Positions 1 to 8,474 of a stretch of 64,000 bases of DNA are shown in pieces; positions within the stretch are counted from its first letter, which is position 1, and each line of letters begins with the position of its first letter. Position numbers and translations under genes: made by a program. The notes beneath the pieces are model-generated. The model was not told where the DNA came from. It searched no databases and was given only the letters and a program-made list of their open reading frames with translations. This stretch comes from Gryllotalpicola daejeonensis. Lineage in GTDB: Bacteria > Actinomycetota > Actinomycetes > Actinomycetales > Microbacteriaceae. The DNA is taken from positions 2,046,001 through 2,110,000 of the forward strand of contig NZ_BAABBV010000001.1 in the NCBI RefSeq assembly GCF_039538145.1. The letters are read 5' to 3'.

Positions 1-671
1 GCGCGAGCGAGACGGCCGCGCGCCAGCGGCGACCAGATGATGGTTCCGACGCCCTCGTCGAGGCAGAGCGGGATCATCTCGCGCTCTTCCTCGCGGGCGA
101 GCAGGTTGTAGTGGTCCTGCATCGAGACGAAGCGGGCCCACCCGTGCTGCTTCTGCAGGTTGAGCGCCTTCGCGAACTCCCATGCGTGCATCGACGACGC
201 GCCGAGGTAGCGCACCTTGCCCGCCTTGACGAGGTCGCTGAGCGCCTCGAGCGTCTCCTCCCACGGGGTCGAGTGGTCGTTGCGGTGGATCTGGTACAGG
301 TCGACGTAGTCGGTGCCGAGCCGCGCCAGCGAGTGGTCGACCTCTTGCATGATCGCCTTGCGCGACAGGCCGCGGCCGTTCGGCCCGAGGCGCATCGGGT
401 GGCGCAGCTTGGTCGCGATGACCACCTCGTCGCGGTTCGCGAAGTCCTTCAGCGACCTGCCCAGAATCTCTTCGCTGGAGCCGAGCGAGTACAGGTTCGC
501 GGTGTCGAAGAAGTTGATGCCCGCGTCGAGCGCGTGCTTGATGAGCGGCCGCGCCTCGTCTTCGGGCTTCGACCAGACGGGGTGGCCGCGGTCAGGCTCG
601 CCGTAGGTCATCGCGCCAATTGCGATGGGCGAGACGTCGAGCCCCGTCGTGCCGAGCTTCACATATTGCAT
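1..671 (-). CDS. Aldo/keto reductase, C-terminus cut by window edge
   Basis: NADPH-dependent oxidoreductase of the aldo/keto reductase superfamily (YajO/YghZ-like), TIM-barrel fold, cytosolic; substrate unknown. The protein starts MQYVKLGTTGLDVSPIAIGA and shows the family's N-terminal glycine motif, the catalytic Asp-Tyr context FFDTANLYSLGSSEE, the Lys strand EVVIATKL and the catalytic-His region YVDLYQIHRND. About 223 codons are visible; the reading frame is still open at base 1, so the last third is missing. An ATG at 669-671 follows a GGAGGC ribosome site. It is divergent from the TetR gene at 774, with two palindromic operators between them, so this reductase is probably the regulator's target. 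Family assignment is firm; substrate is not inferable. Confidence 0.9.
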   Translation of the reverse strand, partial: MQYVKLGTTGLDVSPIAIGAMTYGEPDRGHPVWSKPEDEARPLIKHALDAGINFFDTANLYSLGSSEEILGRSLKDFANRDEVVIATKLRHPMRLGPNGRGLSRKAIMQEVDHSLARLGTDYVDLYQIHRNDHSTPWEETLEALSDLVKAGKVRYLGASSMHAWEFAKALNLQKQHGWARFVSMQDHYNLLAREEEREMIPLCLDEGVGTIIWSPLARGRLAR

Positions 672-699
672 GGCGGATGCCTCCAGCTAGACTTAACTT

Positions 700-747
700 G
701 CGGAGGATGCTCCGCATCTCGAACCAAGTTAGCGGAGGATCCTCCGC
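700..747. promoter_or_regulatory. Paired palindromic operators between aldo/keto reductase and tetR
   Basis: Two 16-bp palindromes lie in the divergent intergenic region: GCGGAGGATGCTCCGC at 700-715 (one central mismatch) and the perfect GCGGAGGATCCTCCGC at 732-747, centres 32 bp apart (about three helical turns). Both are flanked by related sequence (AACTT/AAGTTA upstream, CATCTC/CATGTC downstream). Symmetric paired sites next to a TetR gene are typical autoregulatory operators; binding by the adjacent TetR protein is inferred. Confidence 0.75.
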
Positions 748-773
748 ATGTCAACAGAGGGCATCATCGACTC

Positions 774-1349
774 ATGAGCGACGAGACCCCGGCGAGCTAC
801 GGCAGGCAGCGCACGGCGGCCGCGAAGAACCGCACGGCGATCATCGACGCGGCCCACGAGCTGTTCGCGAAGAATCCGCTCGTCCCGCTCAGCGACGTTG
901 CCAAGCGCGCCGGCGTGGGCATCGGCACGCTCTATCGGCACTTCCCGACGCGCGACGACCTGATCCTCGCCGCCTATCGGCACGACATCGAGCGCATGAC
1001 TGCCTCCGCCGACGAGGTGCTGCAGCGGCAGGCATCCGCCAAGGCCGCGTTCATCGAGTGGTTCGAGACGCTCGCCGGCTACATCCGCGTCAAGCACGGC
1101 CTCGGCGACGCCCTGCATTCCGCCGCCGCGCAGCAGGTCGTCGCCGAGTCGTGGGGGCCCACCGCCGCGGCGGTGGCGAAGCTGCTCGACGCATGCGTTG
1201 CAGAAGGCACCGTCGCCCCAGGCCACGACCCGGTCGACGTCATCATGCTGATGAGCTTCCTGTGGCGCGTCGCCCCGACGGACGAGGGCGTCGCCCAGGG
1301 CCGCCGCATCATCTCGACCGTCTTCAACGGGCTGAGCTCGCCGGCGTGA
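774..1349 (+). CDS. TetR family transcriptional regulator
   Basis: DNA-binding repressor of 191 aa. The N-terminal helix-turn-helix spans about residues 18-64, with the recognisable pattern AIIDAAHELFAKN, LSDVAKRAGVGIGTLYRHFP and TRDDLILAAY. The rest is an all-helical ligand/dimerisation domain without recognisable ligand residues. ATG at 774 was chosen over the far upstream in-frame start at 111, because 111-773 lies opposite the reductase gene and its translation is low-complexity. It probably represses itself and the divergent reductase through the palindromes at 700-747. Confidence 0.9.
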   Translation: MSDETPASYGRQRTAAAKNRTAIIDAAHELFAKNPLVPLSDVAKRAGVGIGTLYRHFPTRDDLILAAYRHDIERMTASADEVLQRQASAKAAFIEWFETLAGYIRVKHGLGDALHSAAAQQVVAESWGPTAAAVAKLLDACVAEGTVAPGHDPVDVIMLMSFLWRVAPTDEGVAQGRRIISTVFNGLSSPA

Positions 1350-1469
1350 AACCGCCTGAGGGCGGCAGCTGAGACCGGGTCGGGCAGGGCACCAGCCGTG
1401 CGCTCGGGGAACTCGGGAAGAGGGGACGCTTCTACCCCAGTACGGGGGAAAGGGGAGCCCTCCCCATCG

Positions 1470-1494
1470 CTTTCGGGAGCGCTTCGCCCGAAAG
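1470..1494. repeat. Hairpin in the 1350-1548 intergenic region
   Basis: CTTTCGGG (1470-1477) and CCCGAAAG (1487-1494) form an 8-bp stem around a 9-nt loop, 55 bp before the next gene. A weaker CCGCC/GGCGG pair directly follows the tetR stop and could be its terminator. I see no gene in 1350-1548. Confidence 0.4.
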
Positions 1495-1548
1495 TAGACG
1501 AGCGTGCAGTCGCACCTGCCGCATGTCGCACAGCATCTGGGGGGAACC

Positions 1549-4188
1549 GTGTCCGACGAGACATCCGATCACACAACGCAGCCGAGCGAGCCTGCCGCGC
1601 AGACGAGGCCGAACCCGATCGTCGTGCCGCCGCAGCCAGAGTTCGAGGCGCCGACGCCCATGCAGGCGGCCACGCAGCAGCCGCAGTTCGCGGCGCCGCA
1701 GCAGCCCTACGCGCCGTCGGCGCCGGAACCGGAACCTGCACCTGCACCTGCGACGACCCCGGCCGTTGCCGAGCTGCGCGCTCGCGGCGCCGCCCTGCTC
1801 GGCGGTGCACCGCGCTTCATCACCGGTCGCTATGTCGTCGGGGCGGTCAGCCACCTCGGCGTCGCGGTCGTCACGACGCTCATCGTCACCTTCATCACGA
1901 TCCTGCTGCTGATCATCGACCTCGCCCGCCTCTCACTCGGCGCGGCCGACGGAAGCGATGACACGGCGGGGGCGGCCGGCTCGAGCGACTCGCCGATCGG
2001 GCCGTTCACCGCGTTCCGTCTGCTGTTCGGCTGGATCATCTCGCTCACCTTCGGCGGCAATGTGCACGGGCGCGGCAGCCTCGCGTTCGGCGACACCTCT
2101 CTCGAACTCGGCCTCACGCTGCACGGCGCACCGGTGCTGCTGACGGCGGCGATCGCGGTGCTGACCGTCTGGGCAGGCATCCGTATCGAAAGGCTCACGC
2201 CCACCCCCTCATGGCTGTGGCGCGTCATCGCAGGCGCCGCGACGGGGCTCGTCGCCTCCGGCATCCTCTCGACCCTCGCCGCGACGCTCGGGCACGGCGG
2301 CATCGACCGCTCGAGCGAGCTCGACGCCACGCTCAAGTTCGGTGCAGGCGGCCCCGGCGTGTTCTTCACCGGATGGCTCGTGCTCGGCCTCGCCGCGATC
2401 ATCGGGCGCCAGGTCGGCGCGTGGGGCGGCTGGCACGCGATCGTGACGCGTGCGCCTGCCGTCGTGCGCGACCTCACGATCTGGGGCAGCGCGCTCGCGG
2501 TCGTCTTCGGCATCGCGGGCCTCGTGCTCGCCGTGATCTTCGGCGCGACGGAGCACCAGTTCCTCAACGTGCTGCTCACCTTCCCGCTCTGGGTCGGGCA
2601 ACTGATCGTCTGGCTGGTCACGATCGGCCACTTCGGCTCCCTCACCGCCTCGGCCGGCGGCCTCGAGAGCGCACTCGACAGCATCAGCGGCACGGGCGCG
2701 GGCAGCATCACACCGGCCGCCTCCGCCCAGCACCTCAACGTGTTCAGCGCGACCGGCGACGGCGGCGGGCTGATCTGGATCGTCTTCGCCCTCGCCGTGC
2801 TCACCGTGCTGTGGGCGGGTCTGCGCATCGGCGTCGCACGCGCGCAGCGCCCCACCGGCTACGTGCAGCGCGGGCTGCTCGTCGTGCTGGCCGCGGTCAT
2901 CGCACTTGTCATCCCGGTGCTGCTCACCGACGTCCGCATCGGCGTGGCGGGCGGCTCCGGCGTGCTCGGAACCGCCGTTCACGGCTCTGTTGTGAACGCC
3001 GGCTGGGCCTTCCTGGTGTTCGCGGTCGCCGCCGTGCTCATCGATGTCGTCGCGACCTATCTGACGCCGCTTGTCGCCGCGGCGCTGCCGGGCGTGATCT
3101 CGGCCGTCGGCTTCGGGGTGCTGCGCAATGCGGACGGCACGGCCGTGCCGATGACGCCCGCCGCCAAGAAGGCCAGCATCTGGGCCGGAGTCGGGGTCGG
3201 GGGTCTCGCTGTTCTGGCCGTGCTTTTCTTCGGCGCCGTCTCGGTGCTCAACAGCACTGTCTTCACGCCGCAGAAGCCGGTGGCGGCCTACCTCGACCTG
3301 ATCGCGAAGGGCGACGTGAAGGATGCCGCGGCCGCGCAGTCCGACGGTGACGCGGCCCGCGTCAAGGCTACGCAGGTCGGCACCGACGATGTGACCGCGA
3401 CGGCGAAGCCGACGAAGACGATCAGTCACGTGAAGGTGCTCTCGACCAAGCGAGAGTCGGACTACGCCGAGGTGAAGGTCTCGTACCAGCTCGAGGGGAA
3501 GACCTACACCGACACCGTCGAGGCCGGCAAGAAGGGCGGCGGGCTGTTCGACCACTGGGTCATCAGCGAGCCGCTGACGAGTCAGGTCGAGATCGACAGC
3601 GGCACTGACGACTCTGCCGAGGCGACGCTGGGCGGGGCATCCGTCAACGTCAAATACGGCGAGGCGCGGTTCACCGTCTTCCCCGGCGTCTATTCGGTCG
3701 CCGGCAAGGGCAGCACGCTGCTGACCTCGAAGCCCGTCGAGGTCGAGGCGGGGAAGGACGGCGGCAAGGCGACGCTCAACTGGTCGTACACGCAGGCTGC
3801 GACCGAGCAGCTGCAGACCGCGGTGAATCAGTGGATCACCGAGAACTGCATGAGCAGCGACTCGTTCGACTGCTACCTCGAGTCGGAGGCGGAAGAGGGC
3901 GATTTCTACTCCGAGTACGACGACGTCTGGAAGAACGCCGCCTTCCCCGTCGTCACCCTCGACGCCGACGGCACGTTCACCACGGCGACGCCCGGCTCTG
4001 CGACGGTGACCTGGCACGACCTCGACTTCACGTCAGACGCCGAGACGACCAAGAGCGCGAAAGAGCAGTACTTCGTCGACGGCGAGTTCACCGTCTCGGG
4101 CGACACGATCAAGCTGAAGGCGGCCGAGGCGTCGACGAACGAGTCGGAGCTGTACTACCAGGCGCAGAAGCAGAGCTCGGGCAGCTGA
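1549..4188 (+). CDS. Large multispanning membrane protein with extracellular C-terminal domain
   Basis: Function not recognised. The 879-aa protein begins with a Pro/Gln/Ala-rich cytoplasmic segment (residues 1-85), followed by about eleven hydrophobic spans up to residue ~580. A ~290-aa hydrophilic C-terminal part then starts at a sequence like NTF2/DUF4878 stalks (AAYLDLIAKGDVKDAAAAQ) and contains several beta-rich modules and one Cys pair (CMSSDSFDC). The layout resembles actinobacterial membrane proteins that end in TcaA-like repeats. GTG at 1549, after GGGGAA, is preferred to the upstream in-frame start at 1504. It stands alone, with the tetR gene upstream and a weak hairpin at 4193-4218 downstream. 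Membrane location is certain; role is unknown. Confidence 0.7.
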   Translation: MSDETSDHTTQPSEPAAQTRPNPIVVPPQPEFEAPTPMQAATQQPQFAAPQQPYAPSAPEPEPAPAPATTPAVAELRARGAALLGGAPRFITGRYVVGAVSHLGVAVVTTLIVTFITILLLIIDLARLSLGAADGSDDTAGAAGSSDSPIGPFTAFRLLFGWIISLTFGGNVHGRGSLAFGDTSLELGLTLHGAPVLLTAAIAVLTVWAGIRIERLTPTPSWLWRVIAGAATGLVASGILSTLAATLGHGGIDRSSELDATLKFGAGGPGVFFTGWLVLGLAAIIGRQVGAWGGWHAIVTRAPAVVRDLTIWGSALAVVFGIAGLVLAVIFGATEHQFLNVLLTFPLWVGQLIVWLVTIGHFGSLTASAGGLESALDSISGTGAGSITPAASAQHLNVFSATGDGGGLIWIVFALAVLTVLWAGLRIGVARAQRPTGYVQRGLLVVLAAVIALVIPVLLTDVRIGVAGGSGVLGTAVHGSVVNAGWAFLVFAVAAVLIDVVATYLTPLVAAALPGVISAVGFGVLRNADGTAVPMTPAAKKASIWAGVGVGGLAVLAVLFFGAVSVLNSTVFTPQKPVAAYLDLIAKGDVKDAAAAQSDGDAARVKATQVGTDDVTATAKPTKTISHVKVLSTKRESDYAEVKVSYQLEGKTYTDTVEAGKKGGGLFDHWVISEPLTSQVEIDSGTDDSAEATLGGASVNVKYGEARFTVFPGVYSVAGKGSTLLTSKPVEVEAGKDGGKATLNWSYTQAATEQLQTAVNQWITENCMSSDSFDCYLESEAEEGDFYSEYDDVWKNAAFPVVTLDADGTFTTATPGSATVTWHDLDFTSDAETTKSAKEQYFVDGEFTVSGDTIKLKAAEASTNESELYYQAQKQSSGS

Positions 4189-4192
4189 TTCA

Positions 4193-4218
4193 GGCCCACT
4201 TGGTGTCGGAGGTGGGCC
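4193..4218 (+). terminator. Hairpin after the large membrane-protein gene
   Basis: GGCCCAC (4193-4199) pairs with GTGGGCC (4212-4218) across a 12-nt loop, 5 nt after the stop codon. There is no U-run, as is common in high-GC actinobacteria. Confidence 0.45.
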
Positions 4219-4316
4219 GTAGCGTCTGTGGATGAGAGCGGGGATATCTCGGGGCCCGTGCATGGGTTGTGGAATCTTTGTTCGATTTCATTGTGGCCTC
4301 TTCGTTGATTGTGGCG

Positions 4317-4322
4317 TATTCT
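4317..4322 (+). promoter_or_regulatory. -10-like hexamer for the HNH gene
   Basis: TATTCT lies 7 nt before the ATG at 4330 in an unusually AT-rich stretch (4264-4329). With transcription starting about 7 nt after a -10 box, the mRNA would be leaderless. No convincing -35 is visible. Confidence 0.4.
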
Positions 4323-4329
4323 TGTTCGC

Positions 4330-5637
4330 ATGACCACGATCGGCGCGAACGCCCGCACGGCCCTGGCGGGCCTGGCGGGGCTGCTGCCGGTCGACCCCTG
4401 CGCGCTGTCCGACCAGCAGGTCGTCGACTTCCTCGGCCGGGTCAGTGAGGTCAAGCGCCAAGTCGAGGCGCTCGAGCTGGCGGGGGTGGCGGAGCTGAAC
4501 CGGCGCTCGGACCCCGAGCCCGGCGGCGACTCGCTGGCCAAGCGGCTCGGGCACAAGACCACCGCCCACGCGGTGGAGGCGATGACCGGGGCTTCGGGCA
4601 GATCCGCCAGGCGGCTGGTCGCCGACCTCGACGACCTCGCGAAGCTGCCCGCTGTGGAGGCGGCGGTGCTCGGCGGGCGCATCGGGCGCAAAAGCGCCCA
4701 GGCCATCGCCGGCGAGCTGAAGAAGGCCGCCGACGGGGCGAGCCCCGTCGAGGTCGCAGCCGTCGAGGCCGAGCTGGTCGAGCTCGCCGTCACTGCGTCG
4801 GCCGACCGGGTGCGCGAAGAAGCGCAGAGGCGTGCCGCCGCGCTCACCCCCGAGATCGTCGAGCAGCGGGCGGCGGCCGCGCACGAGAAGCGGTTCTTCT
4901 GGATCGGCAAAGAAGAAGACGGTCTCGCCCGCGTCTCCGGCGCCCTGCCCGTCGAATACGCCGCCACCCTGCGCACCGTCCTCGACGGCTACGCCAGCCC
5001 GAAACGCAAGGTCACGTTCGAAGCGTCCGCGCAGGGCCCGGTCGATCCGCGCACCATCGGCCAGAGATACGCCGACGGGCTGCGCGACGTCTTCGCCGCC
5101 CACGCCCGCCTGGCCGACACCCTCGAGGTCGGCGGCGACCACCCCACCGTGTGGGTCACCACCACCGAGAAGGAACTCGCCGCCGGCGAAGGCCTCGCCT
5201 TCCTCGCCGGCGCCGCCGAACCCACCAGCGTGCGCATCGCCCGCAAGATGGTCTGCAGCGGCGGTCTTCAGGAAGTCGTCCTGACCGAGACCGGCGCATT
5301 CCTGCGCCTCGGGCGCACCAAACGCGGCTTCAACCGCAGACAGCGGCGCGCCATGGTCGCCCGCGACGGCGGCCAGTGCATCATCCCCGGCTGCACCGTC
5401 CCCGCCTACCGCTGCGAAGCTCACCACGTGCTCAGCTGGCTCGACGGCGGCCCCACCGACATCGACAACGGGGTACTCCTGTGCCCCTTCCACCACGACC
5501 AGGTCGAACACGGCACCTGGCAGATCCGCATGACCGGCGGCAGACCACAGGTCCGACACAGCTACGGCAGCAACACCACCCAATGGCAGACCATCGGACC
5601 CAACCGAGGTGCCGCCTCCACCCCCGAGACCCCGTAA
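4330..5637 (+). CDS. DUF222 / HNH endonuclease domain protein (13E12-type)
   Basis: Member of the DUF222-HNH family that is present in many copies in actinobacteria (related to the mycobacterial REP13E12 ORFs). The DUF222 region fills roughly residues 15-340. The C-terminal HNH nuclease motif lies around 350-395, with the zinc-binding pair CIIPGC, the catalytic His in CEAHHVLSW and the closing LLCPFHHDQVE. The 435-aa length is typical. ATG at 4330 is preferred to the in-frame TTG at 4309, because a -10-like TATTCT sits 7 nt upstream and no Shine-Dalgarno is present. Biological role of the family is not established; links to recombination or mobile DNA are speculation. Confidence 0.88.
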   Translation: MTTIGANARTALAGLAGLLPVDPCALSDQQVVDFLGRVSEVKRQVEALELAGVAELNRRSDPEPGGDSLAKRLGHKTTAHAVEAMTGASGRSARRLVADLDDLAKLPAVEAAVLGGRIGRKSAQAIAGELKKAADGASPVEVAAVEAELVELAVTASADRVREEAQRRAAALTPEIVEQRAAAAHEKRFFWIGKEEDGLARVSGALPVEYAATLRTVLDGYASPKRKVTFEASAQGPVDPRTIGQRYADGLRDVFAAHARLADTLEVGGDHPTVWVTTTEKELAAGEGLAFLAGAAEPTSVRIARKMVCSGGLQEVVLTETGAFLRLGRTKRGFNRRQRRAMVARDGGQCIIPGCTVPAYRCEAHHVLSWLDGGPTDIDNGVLLCPFHHDQVEHGTWQIRMTGGRPQVRHSYGSNTTQWQTIGPNRGAASTPETP

Positions 5638-5667
5638 TCTGCGCCACAACCCGCGACGCCCCCACAG

Positions 5668-5697
5668 CCACTGCCACTGCCACTGCCACTGCCGCTG
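5668..5697. repeat. CCACTG hexanucleotide tandem repeat
   Basis: Four perfect CCACTG units (5668-5691) followed by a CCGCTG variant, starting 31 bp after the HNH stop codon. Not in a recognised gene. Confidence 0.85.
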
Positions 5698-5717
5698 AAA
5701 CCCTGAACCCGACCGCG

Positions 5718-5733
5718 GGGCAGAACTCTGCCC
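5718..5733. terminator. Short hairpin between convergent HNH and SDR genes
   Basis: GGGCAG (5718-5723) and CTGCCC (5728-5733) with a 4-nt AACT loop, in the gap between two convergent genes. The rest of 5638-5837 shows no gene. Confidence 0.45.
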
Positions 5734-5837
5734 ACCGCCGGACGTCGTTGCTTCAGCCTGGCGCCGCCAGCCCCATGCCGCCAGCCTCGATGCTCGAGCC
5801 CCCGGGCTGACGCCGCGGGTCTGACATCAGAGGTGGG

Positions 5838-6665
5838 CTACTCGTCGAAGTCGGTCGAGACGGTGACGTGCTCCCAGGCGTCGATCTCGGCGAGCTGGGC
5901 GGCGAGCTCGTCGTGCGTGCGGCGCAGCGCGTCGGGCCCGAGCAGCAGGCGCAGCGGCGGCTCGGGCGCGCCCACCACGTCGATGACCGCCTGCGCGAGC
6001 TTCGCCGGGTCACCGGGCTCTGTGCCGACAAGCGCAGGGTTCTTGCGGCGCGTGCCCGCCGTCGAGGCGTAATCCGGCAGCGCTTCGGCCGACTGCCCGA
6101 GTGAGCGCCCGGCGAAGTCGGTGCGGAACTGCCCCGGCTCGACCACGATGACCTTGATGCCGAGCGGTGCGAGCTCCTGACGCAGTGACCCCGACAGCCC
6201 CTCGACCGCGAACTTCGACGCCGAGTAATAGCCGGAGCCGACGGGCGAGGTGCGCCCCGCGATCGACGAGAAGTTCACGATGACGCCAGAACGCCGCGAC
6301 CGCATGCCGGGAAGAACCTGCTTCGTGACATCCACCAGCCCGAAGAAGTTGGTCTCGAAAAGCTCGCGCACCGCGGCATCCTCGCCCTCTTCGACGGCCG
6401 CGCGATACCCGTGACCCGCGTTGTTGACGAGCACGTCGATCGACCCGAAGCGCTGCTCCGCCTGCGTGACGGCGGCAACCACCTGCTCGTGATCGGTCAC
6501 GTCGAGGGGCAGAGCGAGAGCGGCCTGGGGATGCTTCGCCGCGAGCTCGGCGACCGAGTCGGCGTTCCGCGCGGTCACCACCGCGTTGTCGCCGCGAGCG
6601 AGAACGGCCTCGGCGAGCGCGCGCCCGAAGCCCGTTGAGCAGCCGGTGATGAACCACGTCGTCAT
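5838..6665 (-). CDS. Short-chain dehydrogenase/reductase
   Basis: Classical SDR of 275 aa, NAD(P)-dependent; substrate unknown. The Rossmann glycine motif reads TGCSTGFGRALAEAV at residues 8-22, followed by the NNAGHG motif near 87, the catalytic Ser in NFSSIAG and the active-site YxxxK as YYSASKFAVEG near 155-165. The Arg in 'VVTARN' at the end of beta-2 suggests NADP(H) preference. The start is the ATG at 6665; upstream in-frame codons run through the tRNA gene and are not coding. The tRNA gene lies on the same strand, its 3' end 29 bp upstream of this start, so read-through from the tRNA promoter is possible. Confidence 0.9.
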   Translation of the reverse strand: MTTWFITGCSTGFGRALAEAVLARGDNAVVTARNADSVAELAAKHPQAALALPLDVTDHEQVVAAVTQAEQRFGSIDVLVNNAGHGYRAAVEEGEDAAVRELFETNFFGLVDVTKQVLPGMRSRRSGVIVNFSSIAGRTSPVGSGYYSASKFAVEGLSGSLRQELAPLGIKVIVVEPGQFRTDFAGRSLGQSAEALPDYASTAGTRRKNPALVGTEPGDPAKLAQAVIDVVGAPEPPLRLLLGPDALRRTHDELAAQLAEIDAWEHVTVSTDFDE

Positions 6666-6694
6666 GACTCGATCTTCGCGGAAATGCGCCAGGG

Positions 6695-6768
6695 ACGCGG
6701 CGGCAGGATTCGAACCTGCGTCAGACGGAGTATGAAACCGTTTCCTTCGACCACTTGGATACGCCGCG
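6695..6768 (-). tRNA. tRNA with CAU anticodon, atypical identity elements
   Basis: A 74-nt sequence folds as a complete cloverleaf. The acceptor stem CGCGGCG/CGCCGCG has seven perfect pairs. A 3-bp D stem TCC/GGA has a loop with A14, G18-G19 and A21. The anticodon stem ACGGT/TCCGT pairs except T31-T39, and the loop TTCATAC puts CAT at 34-36. The variable loop is 5 nt, and the T arm GCAGG-TTCGAAT-CCTGC is perfect. U73 is the discriminator, and CCA is not encoded. Anticodon CAU normally means Met, initiator fMet or lysidine-modified Ile2. However, the D arm (position 10 is U, not G) and U73 are unlike the usual tRNAs of these classes, and the initiator G-C triplet in the anticodon stem is absent. 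Aminoacyl identity is left open. Confidence 0.75.
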
Positions 6769-6852
6769 ATGCCCCACACCGTAGGCAGCCGAGTGGCGCC
6801 GGGGCCAGCGGTGTTGCGCCCCCTTACGCCGCGTTACAGTCATGACATCGCG

Positions 6853-7767
6853 ATGAACGCCCCCGCCCCCGCTGCCCGCACGTTGGCCTTCCTGCTGGTC
6901 GCGATCGCGGGCGCGCTCTGGGGCACGGGCGGCCTCGCCGCGAGCTTCGCGGCCGAGCACAGCGCCCTGTCGTGGCCGGCGCTCTCCGCGATCCGGCTCG
7001 TCGCCGGCGGCCTGCTGATGGTCGCCCTCACCGCCGCGACGGGCGAGCTGCGACGCATCCCCCGCACCCCCGAAGCCCTGCGCCACATCGCGCTGACCGC
7101 GGTGCTCTCCGCGATCTATCAGGGCGCGTACTTCCAATCGCTCGCGCTCGTCGGCGTCGCCGTCGCGACCGTGATCGCACTCGGCTCGGCGCCCGTCGCC
7201 GTCGCGCTGGCGGGCGCGATCAGAGATCGCCGCATGCCGTCGTGGGCCGTCATCGTCGCGCTCGTCGCCGCCGTCATCGGGCTGATTCTGGTGTCGGATG
7301 CCCCGGCTGCGGCGATCTCGCCGGGCAAGACCGCCCTCGGCGTGCTGCTCGCGCTCGTGGCGGGGCTGTCGTTCGCGGGCACGACGGTGGTGAACCGCCG
7401 CGCGGTTCCGGGGCTCGCCCCTGCGGCGCTGATCGCGACCTCGTTCACCTTGGCCGGGCTGTTGGTCGCGATCGCGGGCCTGTTCACCGGGTTCGACGTC
7501 GCCTCGACCGATGCCGCGGGCTGGGGCTGGATCGCCTTCCTGGCCGTGGTGCCGACCGTGCTCGCCTACCTCGCGTTCTTCGGCGGGCTGCACCGCGGGG
7601 TGCCGTCGACCAGCGCGGCGATCCTGTCTCTCATCGAGCCGGTGACGGCGACCGTTCTTGCGGTCAGCGTGCTGCGCGAGCCGCTGACGCTTGCGGCATC
7701 CGCCGGCATCGTTTTGCTTCTGCTCGCCGTCGTCCTCGTGCGCCCGCCGCGCAATCCGGGCATCTGA
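6853..7767 (+). CDS. EamA/DMT family transporter
   Basis: Inner-membrane drug/metabolite transporter of 304 aa with about ten hydrophobic spans arranged as two EamA repeats (residues ~12-145 and ~160-298), which is the family's full length. Conserved signs are the N-terminal ALWGTGGL segment and the second-repeat SLIEPVTATVLAV motif. Such proteins usually export amino acids or other small metabolites; the substrate here is unknown. ATG at 6853 follows TACAGT (6835-6840), a plausible -10, with TTGCGC (6814-6819) as a weak -35. It is divergent from the tRNA gene. Downstream at 7767-7834 are short direct and inverted repeats. Confidence 0.88.
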   Translation: MNAPAPAARTLAFLLVAIAGALWGTGGLAASFAAEHSALSWPALSAIRLVAGGLLMVALTAATGELRRIPRTPEALRHIALTAVLSAIYQGAYFQSLALVGVAVATVIALGSAPVAVALAGAIRDRRMPSWAVIVALVAAVIGLILVSDAPAAAISPGKTALGVLLALVAGLSFAGTTVVNRRAVPGLAPAALIATSFTLAGLLVAIAGLFTGFDVASTDAAGWGWIAFLAVVPTVLAYLAFFGGLHRGVPSTSAAILSLIEPVTATVLAVSVLREPLTLAASAGIVLLLLAVVLVRPPRNPGI

Positions 7768-7834
7768 CAGTCACATAGGGCAACACAGTCACACAGGGCA
7801 ACACTGTTTGGCACAGACCGTGTGGAGCAAACAG
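7767..7834. repeat. 18-bp tandem repeat plus inverted repeat upstream of the flavin reductase
   Basis: ACAGTCACAYAGGGCAAC occurs twice head-to-tail (7767-7784 and 7785-7802, one mismatch), followed by the inverted pair CTGTTTG (7804-7810) and CAAACAG (7828-7834). It lies 70-130 bp before the GTG of the flavin reductase and looks like regulator binding sites; no candidate regulator gene is adjacent. Confidence 0.55.
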
Positions 7835-7901
7835 GCTGAGAATGGCAGGCAGGGCGCGCCGAGCATGACGTGCCGCGCGAATCGCGCAGAAGGAGGGCCA
7901 C

Positions 7902-8474
7902 GTGGCGGGAACGGAACGTCTCCACCGACTTGAGAACGACGACCAGACGAGTGCCCTCGGGGGCCTCTCTGCCGACGAGTTCAAGCTCGCCTTCCGGCAC
8001 CACCCTGCCGGGGTTGCGCTGATCACCGCCGACGCGGGTGACGGGCCGGTCGCCATGACGGCGACCTCGGTGTTCTCGGTGAGCGCCGAACCTCCCCTGC
8101 TCGTGTTCTCGATCTCCGACCAGTCGTCGGCCTCCGCGACGATCACCAAGGCAGACACCCTGATCGTCCACCTCCTCTCGGCCGACCAGCTCGACCTCGC
8201 CAAGCTCGGTGCAACGAGCGGCATCGACCGCTTCGCCGACACCTCGCAGTGGGACCGTCTGATCACCGGCGAGCCGTACTTCCCCGCCGTGCGCACCTGG
8301 ATCCGCGGCCGGGTCATCGACCGCATGCGCGCCGGCTCGTCGACGGTCGTCGCCGTGCACGCGCTGCAGGCGCGCCTGCCCGAGACCGATGCTGCAGAGG
8401 CCGCCGCGCCGCTCGTCTACTACAGCCGCACCTGGCACGGCCTCGGCGCGCACTCGGAGATCGGCCGGCAGTGA
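7902..8474 (+). CDS. Flavin reductase domain protein
   Basis: FMN-binding split-barrel flavin reductase (HpaC/ActVB type), 190 aa, expected to use NAD(P)H to supply reduced flavin to a partner monooxygenase. Family signs are FRHHPAGVALITA near residue 30, the MTATSVFSVSAEPPLLVFSI core and a C-terminal YYSRTWHGLG ending. GTG at 7902 is fixed by AGGAGG at 7891-7896. The stop codon overlaps the start of the luciferase-like monooxygenase (GTGA at 8471-8474), so the two are translationally coupled and likely form a two-component flavin monooxygenase. Confidence 0.9.
   Translation: MAGTERLHRLENDDQTSALGGLSADEFKLAFRHHPAGVALITADAGDGPVAMTATSVFSVSAEPPLLVFSISDQSSASATITKADTLIVHLLSADQLDLAKLGATSGIDRFADTSQWDRLITGEPYFPAVRTWIRGRVIDRMRAGSSTVVAVHALQARLPETDAAEAAAPLVYYSRTWHGLGAHSEIGRQ

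Noticed and set aside
2209..4017. Long open frame (602 codons) antisense to the large membrane-protein gene
   Set aside because: It is Arg/Asp/Gly-rich with no domain, and arises from GC-rich third positions of the real gene on the plus strand.
6695..6768. tRNA as integration site of a genomic island
   Set aside because: No integrase, no repeated tRNA 3' end and ordinary genes on both sides.
6721..7593. Minus-strand open frame running from opposite EamA into the tRNA
   Set aside because: It reads antisense through EamA and ends in the tRNA sequence; its composition is low-complexity, with no domain or ribosome site.
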